From NCBI RefSeq assembly GCF_000308455.1, contig NZ_BAFP01000064.1:62001-126000 (forward strand): a stretch of 64,000 nucleotides of DNA. Reading direction: 5' to 3'. The notes below the pieces were generated by a model. The model was not told the origin of the DNA. It ran no database searches and saw only the letters and a program-made list of their open reading frames with translations. Positions 7,289-16,218 of this stretch are shown here, piece after piece (position 1 is the first letter of the stretch; every line of letters starts with the position of its first letter). The DNA comes from Nocardia abscessus NBRC 100374. GTDB lineage: Bacteria; Actinomycetota; Actinomycetes; Mycobacteriales; Mycobacteriaceae. A program made the translations under genes and the position numbers.

Positions 7289-8436
7289 ACGAGCCGCTGC
7301 TGCGGGAGCTGGTACCTGCGGTGATCGGTGTCCTCGTCCGTCGCGGAGCTGACTTCGCCTCGGCCGAGGACGCCGTTCAGGAGGCCGTGATCCGGGCACT
7401 GGAAGCCTGGCCGGAGGAACAACCACACAATCCGAAGGCGTGGCTGATCTCGGTCGCGTGGCGCAAATTCCTCGACGCCGCCCGGGCGGAGACGGCCCGG
7501 CGCGAGCGCGAGATCGCGGTGGAGGCCGAACCCGCCGGCGGCCCGGTGCCTGCCATGGACGACACACTGCGCCTTTACTTCCTGTGCGCGCATCCCACCC
7601 TGCCTCCGAGTTCGGCAGTCGCGCTGACCCTGCGCGCGGTCGGTGGCTTGACGACCAGACAGATCGCGACGGCCTACCTGATTCCGGAAGCGACGATGGC
7701 ACAGCGGATCAGCCGGGCCAAACGGCGCATCGCCGGGGTCCGGTTCGAGCAGCCCGGCGACCTGGCGACCGTGTTGCGAGTGCTCTACCTGGTGTTCAAC
7801 GAGGGATACAGCGGGGATGTCGACCTGGCGGCCGAGGCGATCCGGCTCGCCCGCCAGCTCGCTGCCCTCTCCGACGAGCCCGAAGCGGCCGGATTGCTCG
7901 CGCTCATGCTGCTGCATCACGCGCGCCGGGATTCGCGCACCGGGCCCGGCGGTCGCCTGGTGCCGCTGGCAGAGCAGGACCGCTCGCTCTGGGACGCCGA
8001 GCTGATCGCCGAAGGAGTGACGATCCTGCAGACCGCGTTGGCCCGCGACCGGCTCGGCGAGTACCAAGCCCAGGCCGCGATCGCCGCCCTGCACGCCGAC
8101 GCCCGCACCGCGTCCGAGACGGACTGGGTGCAGATCGTGGAGTGGTACGACGAACTGCTGCTCCTCACCGGCAGCCCGATCGTGCGGCTCAATCGCGCCG
8201 TGGCGGTGGGCGAAGCCGATGGGCCACAGGCCGGCCTCGCCGCGCTCGGTGACGTCGACCCCGCCCTGCCGCGGTACATCGCGGTGACGGCATACCTGCG
8301 CGAACGCGCAGGCGATCTCAGCCACGCCGCCGACCTGTACGCCGAAGCTGCGCGCGCCGCCACCAGCTCGGCCGAACGCGACCACCTCACCCGCGAAGCG
8401 GCGCGCGTGCGGCACCACCTGCGATGCGATCATTGA
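7285..8436 (+). CDS. ECF42-type RNA polymerase sigma factor
   Basis: A 383-residue sigma factor. Region 2 covers about residues 1-70 (LVRRGADFASAEDAVQEAVI), region 4 about 105-165 (TTRQIATAYLIPEATMAQRI), and the long C-terminal part (about 180-380) is helical and TPR-like with NEGYSG and LNRAVAVGEADG. This layout and the neighbouring DGPF gene are hallmarks of the ECF42 group, which has no anti-sigma factor and is thought to be controlled by its own extension. The TTG start overlaps the preceding stop by 4 nt and places the protein start where family members begin. Confidence 0.8.
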   Translation: MNEPLLRELVPAVIGVLVRRGADFASAEDAVQEAVIRALEAWPEEQPHNPKAWLISVAWRKFLDAARAETARREREIAVEAEPAGGPVPAMDDTLRLYFLCAHPTLPPSSAVALTLRAVGGLTTRQIATAYLIPEATMAQRISRAKRRIAGVRFEQPGDLATVLRVLYLVFNEGYSGDVDLAAEAIRLARQLAALSDEPEAAGLLALMLLHHARRDSRTGPGGRLVPLAEQDRSLWDAELIAEGVTILQTALARDRLGEYQAQAAIAALHADARTASETDWVQIVEWYDELLLLTGSPIVRLNRAVAVGEADGPQAGLAALGDVDPALPRYIAVTAYLRERAGDLSHAADLYAEAARAATSSAERDHLTREAARVRHHLRCDH

Positions 8437-8439
8437 GGC

Positions 8440-9588
8440 GTGCGCCACCTCCTCCGCTCGGTATGGGACGAACCCCACGCGCCTGACCCACCGCGGCGGT
8501 CGTGGCGGGACTGGGCGCTGGTGGGGGTGTTCGTAGGGCTCGCGGTGCTCGAAGGCGCTGTGCGGCACGATGTTCCGCATCGGGTCGTCTGGGTGCTCGT
8601 CGCGGTCGCGATCATGCCCACGCTGTTGTGGCGGCGGAGCAGACCGCTGCTGATGACCGGTATCGCGTTCGTAGGTTCGGCCGCGACGACCGTGCTGCTG
8701 GGTGGCGAACAGTCGGGCATCGACGCGATGGCGGTGCTGCTGCTGCTGCCGTACACGTTGTTCCGGTGGGGATCCGGACGTGCCATCGTGGCGGGATCGG
8801 TGATTGTCTTCGCGACGGCGGGCATCGCGCTGCTCGCAGGCGGTCTGCCGGTCCCCGATGCCGCCGGGGCGTTCGTCGTTCTGTCCTCGGCTGTCGCGCT
8901 GGGCTTGGCGTTCCGGTACCGGGCTCGGGCGAAGGCGCGTGAACTCGAGCAGGTCAAGCTGATCGAACGCGAACGACTGGCACGCGATCTGCACGACACC
9001 GTCGCGCATCATGTGTCGGCCATAGCGATTCGTGCCCAGGCCGGCCTGGCGACCGCGCAGTCCGCACCGGGCGCCGCCGTCGACGCCCTGCGCCTGATCG
9101 AGGCCGAGGCCGCGAGCACACTCGCCGAGATGCGCGCCATCGTGCGCGTGCTCCGGCGAGACCAGCCGCTCGCGGAAGAGGACCGCACCCCCACCCGCGG
9201 CATCACCGATCTGGAACGACTGGCCGAGACCACCGCTACCGGTCCGTCCGTCGACGTCGAGATCAGCGGCGATGTCACCGATCTGCCCGCGACCCTCGGC
9301 GCCGCGATCTACCGCTTGGCCCAGGAGTCGGTCACCAATGCCGTGCGGCACGCGCGAAACGCCACCCGCATCGAAGTCCGGGTCACCGCCGACGACGCAG
9401 CGGTGCGGCTGCTCGTGCGCGACGACGGCGACGGCGGTCCAGCCCGCTCGATCGTCACGCCGGGCTACGGGCTGGTCGGTATGAGCGAGCGCGCCGACCT
9501 GCTCGGCGGCACCTGTGCGGCGGGCCCGAACCCCGGCCGCGGATGGACCGTGACGGCCGTGCTGCCCCGCGAAGGCGCGGCGACATGA
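8440..9588 (+). CDS. NarL-system histidine kinase (HisKA_3)
   Basis: A 382-residue sensor kinase. The N-terminal half has about five membrane helices (about residues 26-160) with almost no extracellular loop, so it probably senses a membrane signal. The DHp segment ERERLARDLHDTVAHHVSAI places the phospho-His near 185; the HATPase part has QESVTNAVRHARNAT (about 289-303), DDGDGG and GYGLVGMSERADLLGG. The GTG start lies 3 nt after the ECF42 stop, so the gene belongs to the same operon. Its partner is the overlapping response regulator. Confidence 0.85.
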   Translation: MRHLLRSVWDEPHAPDPPRRSWRDWALVGVFVGLAVLEGAVRHDVPHRVVWVLVAVAIMPTLLWRRSRPLLMTGIAFVGSAATTVLLGGEQSGIDAMAVLLLLPYTLFRWGSGRAIVAGSVIVFATAGIALLAGGLPVPDAAGAFVVLSSAVALGLAFRYRARAKARELEQVKLIERERLARDLHDTVAHHVSAIAIRAQAGLATAQSAPGAAVDALRLIEAEAASTLAEMRAIVRVLRRDQPLAEEDRTPTRGITDLERLAETTATGPSVDVEISGDVTDLPATLGAAIYRLAQESVTNAVRHARNATRIEVRVTADDAAVRLLVRDDGDGGPARSIVTPGYGLVGMSERADLLGGTCAAGPNPGRGWTVTAVLPREGAAT

Positions 9589-10265
9589 GGGCAGGCGAGC
9601 CGGTGGACACGAACCTGCGCGTGGTCGTCGCCGACGACCAGGAGATCGTCCGCACCGGACTGGTGATGATCCTCGACGCTCAACCGGGCATCGAGGTCGT
9701 CGGCGCGGCGGCCGACGGGGAACAGGCCGTCGAGCTGGCCCTCGACCTCCGCCCCGACGTGTGCTTGTTCGATATCCGCATGCCGCGCGTCGACGGTATC
9801 GAAGCCACTCGCCGGCTGGCCGGGCCGACCGTCGATGACCCCCTCGCCGTCGTCGTCATCACCACCTTCGACCTCGACGAGTACGTCTACGCGGCGCTGC
9901 GGGCCGGCGCCCGCGGATTCCTGTTGAAGGAGGCCGGGACCGCGATGCTCACGCAGGCCGTCCACGCCGCCGCGCGCGGCGACGCGCTGATCGCCCCGAC
10001 TGTCACCGCGCGTCTGCTCACCGCCTTCGCCGGCGCCGGGCCCGCCGCGTCGCCGGTCCAGCCGGCCAGCGCGCTCACCGAACGCGAGGAGCAGATCCTG
10101 GCCGTCGTGGCCCGCGGGCGCACCAACCACGAGATCGCCGCGGAACTGCACATCAGCCTCAGCACGGTCAAGACCCACATCGCGAGCCTGATGGCCAAAC
10201 TCGGCGCGCGCAACCGCGTCGAGATCGTCATCTGGGCCTACGAGACCCATCGCGTCAAGCGCTGA
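9585..10265 (+). CDS. LuxR/NarL-type response regulator
   Basis: A 226-residue response regulator. The receiver has the acidic pair VADDQEIVRTGL (about residues 15-26), the phospho-acceptor Asp in CLFDIRMPRVDG near 63, and the Lys of FLLKEAGT near 113. The C-terminal LuxR helix-turn-helix has LTEREEQILAVVARGRTNHE and LSTVKTHIASLMAKLG. Its ATG overlaps the kinase stop (ATGA). It is the last gene of the YCII-ECF42-kinase operon and would act on promoters not evident here. Confidence 0.9.
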   Translation: MRAGEPVDTNLRVVVADDQEIVRTGLVMILDAQPGIEVVGAAADGEQAVELALDLRPDVCLFDIRMPRVDGIEATRRLAGPTVDDPLAVVVITTFDLDEYVYAALRAGARGFLLKEAGTAMLTQAVHAAARGDALIAPTVTARLLTAFAGAGPAASPVQPASALTEREEQILAVVARGRTNHEIAAELHISLSTVKTHIASLMAKLGARNRVEIVIWAYETHRVKR

Positions 10266-10421
10266 CCGGTGGAGCGCATCGGCCGAAAGTCCTAGCGGCG
10301 ACCGGCCTAACGGACGGCGCGGATCGAACCGCTCGTCCGATGTGGTGCGCCGGGCGGATCGCGAGGATTGCGTCATACCGTCAGCACTGGCGGCCCGGCT
10401 CCGGCATCCGAGGAGGACACC

Positions 10422-11474
10422 ATGTCGACATGGGCGAACGCGATCACCCCCGACGCATCCGGCGGCGATCGGAGCCCCACGATGCGGGCGATCGTCCAAC
10501 GCGGCTACGGCCCGCCCGAACAGGTACTCGCACTCGACGACATCGCCCGACCCACCCCCGGTGACGATGACGTCCTGATTCGGATGCGGGCCACCAGCGT
10601 GAACACCCCGGACTGGCTGGCGGTGACCGGAGTCCCCTACCTCCTGCGGCTGCAATTCGGGATCGCGAGACCGTCGACGCCGGTGCGGGGAAGCGACGTC
10701 GCCGGAATCGTGCAGACCGTCGGCAAGAACGTGACCGACTTCCGGCCGGGCGACGAGGTGTTCGGTTCGCTGTGGGACAACAGCGTCAAGTCGTCGGTGG
10801 GCACGTTCGCCGAATACACCGTGGCGCCGGCGTCCCAGCTGATCACCAAACCCACGTCGCTGTCCTTCGAAGAGGCAGCGGCAGCGGTCATGTCGGGCAT
10901 CACGGCGCTGCTCGCGATACGAGACGTGGGCCGGGCCGGGCCCGGCAAGCGCGTGCTGATCAACGGCGCGTCCGGCGGTGTGGGGACATTCGCGGTACAG
11001 ATCGCCAAGACGCTGGGCGCGCATGTCACCGGCGTGTGCAGCACCCGCAACGCCGAGTTCGTCCAGTCGCTCGGCGCCGACGAGATCATCGACTACACGC
11101 GCACGGACTACACCCGAGGCACCCAACGCTACGACCTGATCCTCGACAACGTGTTGAACCACCCGCCCGCCTCGACTGCCGAACTGCTGACAGCCGGGGG
11201 AACCTTCATCCCCAACAGCGTCGGGCCCGCCCACGGGCTGTTCGGCAGCCTGCCGCGAATCGCGCGAGCGATGACGATGCGCTGGGGCCCGACCGACGTC
11301 CGCACCGCCACCTGTCTCCCCACCCGCGAGAACCTCGACGATCTCGCCGCTCTGCTGGTGTCCGGCGACGTCAAGGTGATCATCGAGAAGTCCTACCCAC
11401 TCACCGAAGCCGCTCACGCGGTCGCCCACATGCTGGCGCATCACGCCAGAGGCAATATCGTCATCACCATGTAG
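10422..11474 (+). CDS. Quinone-oxidoreductase-like MDR family enzyme
   Basis: A 350-residue medium-chain dehydrogenase/reductase without the catalytic zinc residues, as in NADPH:quinone oxidoreductases and enoyl reductases. The catalytic-domain part includes TSVNTPDWLAV and GSDVAGIVQTVGKNV (about residues 93-107); the Rossmann part has VLINGASGGVGTFAVQIAKT (about 181-200). The ATG follows AGGAGG by 6 nt. The next gene converges closely on it. Substrate is unknown. Confidence 0.8.
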   Translation: MSTWANAITPDASGGDRSPTMRAIVQRGYGPPEQVLALDDIARPTPGDDDVLIRMRATSVNTPDWLAVTGVPYLLRLQFGIARPSTPVRGSDVAGIVQTVGKNVTDFRPGDEVFGSLWDNSVKSSVGTFAEYTVAPASQLITKPTSLSFEEAAAAVMSGITALLAIRDVGRAGPGKRVLINGASGGVGTFAVQIAKTLGAHVTGVCSTRNAEFVQSLGADEIIDYTRTDYTRGTQRYDLILDNVLNHPPASTAELLTAGGTFIPNSVGPAHGLFGSLPRIARAMTMRWGPTDVRTATCLPTRENLDDLAALLVSGDVKVIIEKSYPLTEAAHAVAHMLAHHARGNIVITM

Positions 11475-11513
11475 GCGGCCCGCCCACTACGACCGGTCGC
11501 GCCCCTCGGCGGT

Positions 11514-12491
11514 TCAGCGGGCGGCGGCGAGCGCTGCGAGGGTCTCGGCGGAGGTGTGCGCCGGTTCCCAGCCGAGGTGCCGCTTCGCGCGGGTGGTGTC
11601 CATGACCACGGGAGTGCGGACGATGTGCAGCCACTCGAGAGTGGCGGGCACGAAGGGGAGACGGGCGAGAGCCGCGGATGCGGCGGTGGCGGCGACCGCG
11701 GGGACGCGCACCGGCCTGCCGCCCAGCGCGGCTACCACGTCGGACAGGCTGAGGGTGCCGTCGCCGGCGATGTTGTAGGCGCCGGGCGGCGCGTCCGCGG
11801 TGGCGGCCAGTGCGATGGCGGCGGCCACGTCGTCGTGGTGGACGAGTTGCAGCGGGTGTCCTGGGTCGGGGATCACCGGCTTGAACAGCGGATTCGACCG
11901 AGCCAGCGTACGCAGCGGACGGGGAAGTTTCTCCCACGGCAGATCGTGCAGGGCCGGTGCTTTCGGGCCGGCCACGATGCACGGCCGCAGCACGAAGACC
12001 TCGAGGCCGGAGCCGGTGGTGATCTCGGCGAGCGCCGCCTCGCATTCGGCCTTCTGCTCGGAGTAGTAGTGCTCGGGCGAACCCTCGGGCGGTACGTCCT
12101 CGGTAATGGGGGAGGGATTTTCCGGGTGGTAGCCGTAGGCGGCGACCGAAGACGTGTAGACGAGGCGGCGGGCCCGCTCGGAGGCGGCCGTCGCCTCGAA
12201 GACGTTGCGGGTGCCCGCGAGATTCACTCGCGCGCTTTCCGCTCGCGAACCCATGATCACGAACGCCAGGTGGATCACCACGTCGGCGTCCGCGACCAGG
12301 GCGTCCACGGCCGCTCGGTCGAGGATGTCGCCGCGCCGGTACTCGGTCTTGGTCCAGCCGTGCGCGGCAGGGTCGAACGGTCGGCGGGCCATCCCGACGA
12401 TCCGGTCCACTGCCGGGTCGTGCTGAAGTGCGGTGACCGCGGAGATGCCGATCTCGCCGGTCGGCCCGGTGACGGCGACGGTGATGCCCAT
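11514..12491 (-). CDS. NAD-dependent epimerase/dehydratase (extended SDR)
   Basis: A 325-residue extended SDR. The nucleotide-binding motif VTGPTGEIG lies at about residues 7-15 (GxxGxxG form), VIHLAFV at about 72-78, and the catalytic pair appears as a YTSSVAAYG segment (Ser) with YYSEQK (Tyr-x3-Lys). The C-terminus has the LGWEPAHTSAETL pattern common in sugar epimerases. It may reduce or epimerise a sugar nucleotide or a small ketone. The tiny acidic gene at 12531-12683 lies immediately upstream on the same strand. Confidence 0.8.
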   Translation of the reverse strand: MGITVAVTGPTGEIGISAVTALQHDPAVDRIVGMARRPFDPAAHGWTKTEYRRGDILDRAAVDALVADADVVIHLAFVIMGSRAESARVNLAGTRNVFEATAASERARRLVYTSSVAAYGYHPENPSPITEDVPPEGSPEHYYSEQKAECEAALAEITTGSGLEVFVLRPCIVAGPKAPALHDLPWEKLPRPLRTLARSNPLFKPVIPDPGHPLQLVHHDDVAAAIALAATADAPPGAYNIAGDGTLSLSDVVAALGGRPVRVPAVAATAASAALARLPFVPATLEWLHIVRTPVVMDTTRAKRHLGWEPAHTSAETLAALAAAR

Positions 12492-12530
12492 ACGGCCGGA
12501 ATTCCCCGGCCACGGTCGGCGAAACCGTGC

Positions 12531-12683
12531 TCAGTCGGGCGGTTCGACGGCGCCCGCGTCCTCGTTCACGTCCTGATTCTCCGGGGTTACGCGGGTCTCG
12601 AGATCCAGGTCGTCGGGGTGGGAGGTGTCGGTCTGGTCGCCCAGTTCGGGTGCGTTCTGGTTTCCGGGTTCGGTCACGCTCAT
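12531..12683 (-). CDS. Very small acidic protein (50 aa)
   Basis: A 50-residue ORF translating as MSVTEPGNQNAPELGDQTDT, followed by an acidic tail ending DAGAVEPPD. It is strongly acidic (Asp/Glu-rich), has no Cys and is probably disordered. GGTGGG precedes the ATG, and third positions are GC-rich, as in real genes here. No family is recognised. It sits between the epimerase gene (same strand) and the carotenoid promoter region. Confidence 0.5.
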   Translation of the reverse strand: MSVTEPGNQNAPELGDQTDTSHPDDLDLETRVTPENQDVNEDAGAVEPPD

Positions 12684-13042
12684 GGGCTACCCACCGGGGT
12701 GGTTTTCACGCGGAGAGCGCGCAGTCGAGTCGTAGGTGCCCATCAGTCGCAGAAGCATTGGACGACATGCATATGAGTTCGCACTGGTCGGCATCGACTG
12801 CAGTGCTCGAGCCGGACCGCGTGTCTTCTGCGCGTTTCAGTCCGATGAACTGCCGGTATTTGAGATAATCAAGGTGGACGCGTACTCGGTACGCACAGGT
12901 TTCTGCGCGCTCAGACCCCTCCAACTGTTCCGCCGTGAGCATTCACGATGCGGGAGTCGGCGATATCGAGCCGACGACTCGGTACGGCAAGCACATTCGA
13001 ATCCATTGCGATGTGTCACGAGATCAGCGAAGGACTCTCGGC
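12684..13042. other. Promoter region of the carotenoid operon
   Basis: About 360 bases of lower GC. A 78-codon minus-strand frame (to 12942) has untypical codon use and is probably not a gene. The stretch holds TTGAGATAATCAA (12861-12873, containing a GATAAT box) and repeated ACTCGGTACG motifs described separately. The ATG of the glycosyltransferase at its right end has an AAGGA site. Confidence 0.4.
12880..12986. promoter_or_regulatory. Repeated ACTCGGTACG motifs upstream of carotenoid operon
   Basis: GCGTAC-TCG-GTACGC (12880-12894) is a perfect 15-nt palindrome. Its core ACTCGGTACG (12884-12893) recurs at 12977-12986. Both lie within 165 nt upstream of the first gene of the carotenoid operon, a typical place for an operator. 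No regulator gene lies in the operon, so the binding protein is unknown. Confidence 0.4.
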
Positions 13043-14365
13043 ATGGCTCGATACCTGTTGGCAGCGAGTCCGATACCCGGGCATGTGGCACCCATGCAAG
13101 CCGTCGCGGCTGACCTGCGGCGGCGTGGTGATCAGGTGCGCTTGGTCACCGGAACTGCGTATCGCGCATCCAGCCGGGCGCAGGGTGTCGAATTCTCGGC
13201 GCTGCCGCGAGACGCCGAAATGACACGCGCTGCGCTGCCACGAGGTCGAGCTTCGGATTTGATACGGCGGTGGCGAACCGGCCGGGCGGAGCTGCGGTCT
13301 GCTTTCCTCGCCCCGATGGCCGCACAGTGCCGTGCGCTGGCCGGTGAGCTGGAGCGAACGGAATTCGATGCCGTTCTCGTCGATGTGATGTTCACCGGGG
13401 CCATTCCGCTGCTGTTGTCGCAGCGGAAGCGGCCGCCGGTAATTGTCTGCGGCGTCGTTCCGTTGATGTTGTCCAGCGCGGATTGTCCGCCGTTCGGGAT
13501 CGGCTGGCAGCCGCAAGCTGGTCGTGATTACACGGCTATGAACCGCTTCGTGCAGCAGGTCTTGTTTCGTGGTGACCAGGCCAGGATGAACGCGATTCTG
13601 CGTGCGCTCGACATGGGGCCCGCGCCTGTTTTCCTGCTGGACTGGCCTCTCCTGGCCGATCGGATTCTGCAGTTCACTGTGCCCGGATTCGAATATCCGC
13701 GAGGAGATCTGCCGCCGTCGGTGGTCTTCACCGGACCGATTTCGAACCCGATGTCCGGGGATGCCGACTTGCCGAGTTGGTGGCCCGCCCTGGGGGAGGC
13801 AAAGAGGATCGTTCACGTCACACAGGGCACATGGGACAACCGGTGTTTCGATCAGTTGCTCCGCCCCACCCTGTCCGTGCTGAGCCAACGCTCCGACGTG
13901 CGGGTTGTGGCGTGCACCGGTGGCTCGCCCACACCGATCGGGCCCCTGCCTGCCAACGCGTACGCCACCGATTTCATCCCCTACGCACAGCTTTTGCCCC
14001 GCGTCGACGTGATGATCACCAATGGTGGCTACGGTGGCGTGAACCAGGCACTGAGCTACGGCGTGCCATTGATCGTCGCGGGCGATACCGCGGACAAACC
14101 GGAGACCGCGGCCCGCGTGGCATACGCCGGAGCAGGCGTCGATCTCGGTACCGCATGGCCGCGGTCCGCAGCTATCGCGACGGCGGTCGACAGGGTGCTC
14201 GATTCCGGCAGCTTCCGTCACGCGGCAAGCCGGTTGGCGGCGGAGATGGCGAAGCGGTCGCCCTTCGAGGTGATCGCTGCGGTACTGACGGAGGTGTCCT
14301 CAGGCCCGCAGCGTTCCGCGTCCGCCATCCGCGAACGGCATTCGAGTCCGAGGAACCGAGGATGA
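13043..14365 (+). CDS. GT1-family glycosyltransferase (CrtX-like position)
   Basis: A 440-residue GT-B enzyme: N-terminal MARYLLAASPIPGHVAPMQA, C-terminal donor-site segment VHVTQGTW (about 256-263) and TNGGYGGVNQALSYGVPLIV (about 331-350), as in macrolide- and MGT-type transferases. First in the carotenoid operon, it may glycosylate a hydroxylated carotenoid, as CrtX does; another lipid or polyketide acceptor is possible. The ATG at 13043 has an AAGGA site and starts the first Rossmann strand. It is separated from crtB by about 150 nt without an obvious gene. Confidence 0.75.
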   Translation: MARYLLAASPIPGHVAPMQAVAADLRRRGDQVRLVTGTAYRASSRAQGVEFSALPRDAEMTRAALPRGRASDLIRRWRTGRAELRSAFLAPMAAQCRALAGELERTEFDAVLVDVMFTGAIPLLLSQRKRPPVIVCGVVPLMLSSADCPPFGIGWQPQAGRDYTAMNRFVQQVLFRGDQARMNAILRALDMGPAPVFLLDWPLLADRILQFTVPGFEYPRGDLPPSVVFTGPISNPMSGDADLPSWWPALGEAKRIVHVTQGTWDNRCFDQLLRPTLSVLSQRSDVRVVACTGGSPTPIGPLPANAYATDFIPYAQLLPRVDVMITNGGYGGVNQALSYGVPLIVAGDTADKPETAARVAYAGAGVDLGTAWPRSAAIATAVDRVLDSGSFRHAASRLAAEMAKRSPFEVIAAVLTEVSSGPQRSASAIRERHSSPRNRG

Positions 14366-14518
14366 CCGCGCGTGCGGGATCCCTCGGCTCACTGCCGCTC
14401 GACGCGTTCGGTCACAGCCACCAGCGCGGGGGTAAACGGGCTCGAGAACGCGGTGCCGCGCCGTTCGCGCCGCCACCGGGGTCCGGCCGATGCCTGCCGT
14501 TCTCGCTGCCGAGAGGAG

Positions 14519-15529
14519 ATGGAATTGATCCGCACGGAACTCGATGCCGCCGGCATCACGGAACAGGGACTGCGGCGGTCGTATCGGATCTGTCGCGAGC
14601 TCAACGCTCGGCATGGGAAAACCTTCTTTCTCGCCACTCGGTTGCTCGCACCCGATCAACGGCCCGCCGTGCACGCGCTGTACGGATTCGCCCGGCGCGC
14701 CGACGATATCCTGGACGAATTCGACCCGTTTTTGTCGACGGCCGAACGCGCTGCCCGATTGGACAGGCTGGCACGACAGTTCGAGGCCGGGGACACCGGT
14801 GGCGATCCGGTGCTGGCCGCGGTGCTGCACACCGCCGAGGCCTATCGGATACCGAGCCATCTGTTCAGTGCGTTCTTGGCCTCGATGCGTCTGGATCTCT
14901 CCGTCACCGACTTTCCGGACCGCGCCGCGCTGGACCGCTACGTCTACGGTTCGGCGGAGGTGATCGGGCTACAGCTGCTGCCGGTGCTCGGCACCACGGA
15001 CTCGGCGGCGGCAGCGCCGTACGCGGCCGCCCTCGGCAAGGCATTTCAGCTGACCAACTTCCTGCGCGACGTCGATGAGGACCTGGCTCGTAACCGCATC
15101 TATCTGCCCGCTGACGAGCTGGCCGCGTACGGCGTGGACCGAGAGTTGCTGTTCTGGTGCCGCCGACATCGCCGAGGCGAGCCGCGAGTGCGTCGCGCGT
15201 TGGCGGCGCAACACGCGATCACCAGAAAGATCTATGATTACGCGCTCGGTGGGATCGAGTTTCTCGCGCCCCGCTCGCGGCCATGCGTAACGACCGCGGC
15301 AACCCTGTACGCAGAGATACTCGACCGCATCGAAGCCGCGGATTTCGAGGTGTTCGGCCGACGTGCCAGAGTCGGAATCGGTCGGCGACTACAGGTCGGC
15401 GCGGCGGGCCAGCTGCGAGCGTGGTGGGTACGGCGACCCGCCGGACCGGCTCGGCCGAACACTTCGCGCGCCACACCGGACGATTCCGCATTACCGCTCG
15501 ATTCCGCCGATCCGCGCGAACATACGTGA
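14519..15529 (+). CDS. crtB: Phytoene synthase
   Basis: A 336-residue trans-isoprenyl synthase. The two Asp-rich motifs are ADDILDEFD (about residues 60-68) and LRDVDEDLARNRIYLP (about 183-198); RSYRICRELNARHGKTFFLA is the N-terminal family motif. It condenses two GGPP to phytoene, the first committed carotenoid step. The ATG at 14519 directly abuts AGGAG; the TTG at 14525 has better spacing and may be the true start. The roughly 50-residue C-terminal tail is Pro/Arg-rich and not conserved. It is followed by the split lycopene cyclase genes. Confidence 0.9.
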   Translation: MELIRTELDAAGITEQGLRRSYRICRELNARHGKTFFLATRLLAPDQRPAVHALYGFARRADDILDEFDPFLSTAERAARLDRLARQFEAGDTGGDPVLAAVLHTAEAYRIPSHLFSAFLASMRLDLSVTDFPDRAALDRYVYGSAEVIGLQLLPVLGTTDSAAAAPYAAALGKAFQLTNFLRDVDEDLARNRIYLPADELAAYGVDRELLFWCRRHRRGEPRVRRALAAQHAITRKIYDYALGGIEFLAPRSRPCVTTAATLYAEILDRIEAADFEVFGRRARVGIGRRLQVGAAGQLRAWWVRRPAGPARPNTSRATPDDSALPLDSADPREHT

Positions 15530-15538
15530 GGTGTTGGT

Positions 15539-15886
15539 ATGGACCATTGGCGTTATCTCCTCGTTCTCGTCGCCTGCCTGGTACTGACCGCTCCGCTGGA
15601 GTTCCTCGGTCCTGGTGTCTACCGCCGGCCGCGACTTCTGCTCGGCGCCCTGCTGCCCACCGTCGTGTTGTTCGTGGTCTGGGACCTGGTGGCGATTGCC
15701 GGCGGCGTGTGGGATTTCAATCCCCGCTATCTCCTCGGGGTATTCCTGCCCGGCGCGATTCCGCTGGAGGAGCTGCTGTTCTTCCTCGTTGTCCCGCTGT
15801 GCGGGCTGCTGACCTACGGCGCGGTCGAAACACTGCTCGACATGGGCCGCCGCAGCGCCAGGAGCGCGACGAAAGGGCAGCGATGA
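15539..15886 (+). CDS. crtYc: Lycopene cyclase subunit (CrtYc type)
   Basis: A 115-residue membrane protein with three helices (about residues 4-22, 33-52, 78-98) and the domain motif IPLEELLFFLVVPL (about 75-88), typical of one half of the heterodimeric actinobacterial lycopene beta-cyclase. With CrtYd it closes beta-rings on lycopene at the membrane. GAGGTG precedes the ATG. Its stop overlaps the next start (ATGA), consistent with 1:1 synthesis of the two subunits. Confidence 0.88.
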   Translation: MDHWRYLLVLVACLVLTAPLEFLGPGVYRRPRLLLGALLPTVVLFVVWDLVAIAGGVWDFNPRYLLGVFLPGAIPLEELLFFLVVPLCGLLTYGAVETLLDMGRRSARSATKGQR

Positions 15887-16218
15887 CGAGCTTTGTGGGT
15901 TCGGGGTACACGCTGCCCGCCGTTGCGGCGGTCGTCGTGGTGTGTCTGGTCGAGTGCGCGCTGTTGCGGACCGGGCTGTTCCGGCGGCCCGGCTACTGGC
16001 TGACGATACTGATCGTCCTGGGGTTTCAGATTCCCGTCGACGGGTGGTTGACCAGGCTCGACGCGCCGATCGTGCGGTACAACCCGAAACACATTCTCGG
16101 ACTTCGATTTCCCTGGGATATCCCGGTGGAGGACTTCTTGTTCGGTTTTGTCTTGGTGACATCCGCGCTACTGGGCTGGGAGCGGACACGGCAGCGGCAG
16201 AGGGGTGCGCGGCAATGA
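15883..16218 (+). CDS. crtYd: Lycopene cyclase subunit (CrtYd type)
   Basis: A 111-residue partner of CrtYc with three membrane helices and the matching motif WDIPVEDFLFGFVLV (about residues 82-96). NPKHILGLRFPWDIP is the family-typical approach to the last helix. Start and stop both overlap neighbours by four bases (ATGA), placing it in a tightly coupled crtB-Yc-Yd-U-Rieske operon. Both halves look intact, so beta-carotene should be formed if lycopene is supplied. Confidence 0.88.
   Translation: MTSFVGSGYTLPAVAAVVVVCLVECALLRTGLFRRPGYWLTILIVLGFQIPVDGWLTRLDAPIVRYNPKHILGLRFPWDIPVEDFLFGFVLVTSALLGWERTRQRQRGARQ

Noticed and set aside
12706..12942. A 78-codon minus-strand ORF before the carotenoid operon
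   Set aside because: Codon use and composition are unlike neighbouring genes, no ribosome site is convincing, and it covers the repeats and probable promoter of the operon.
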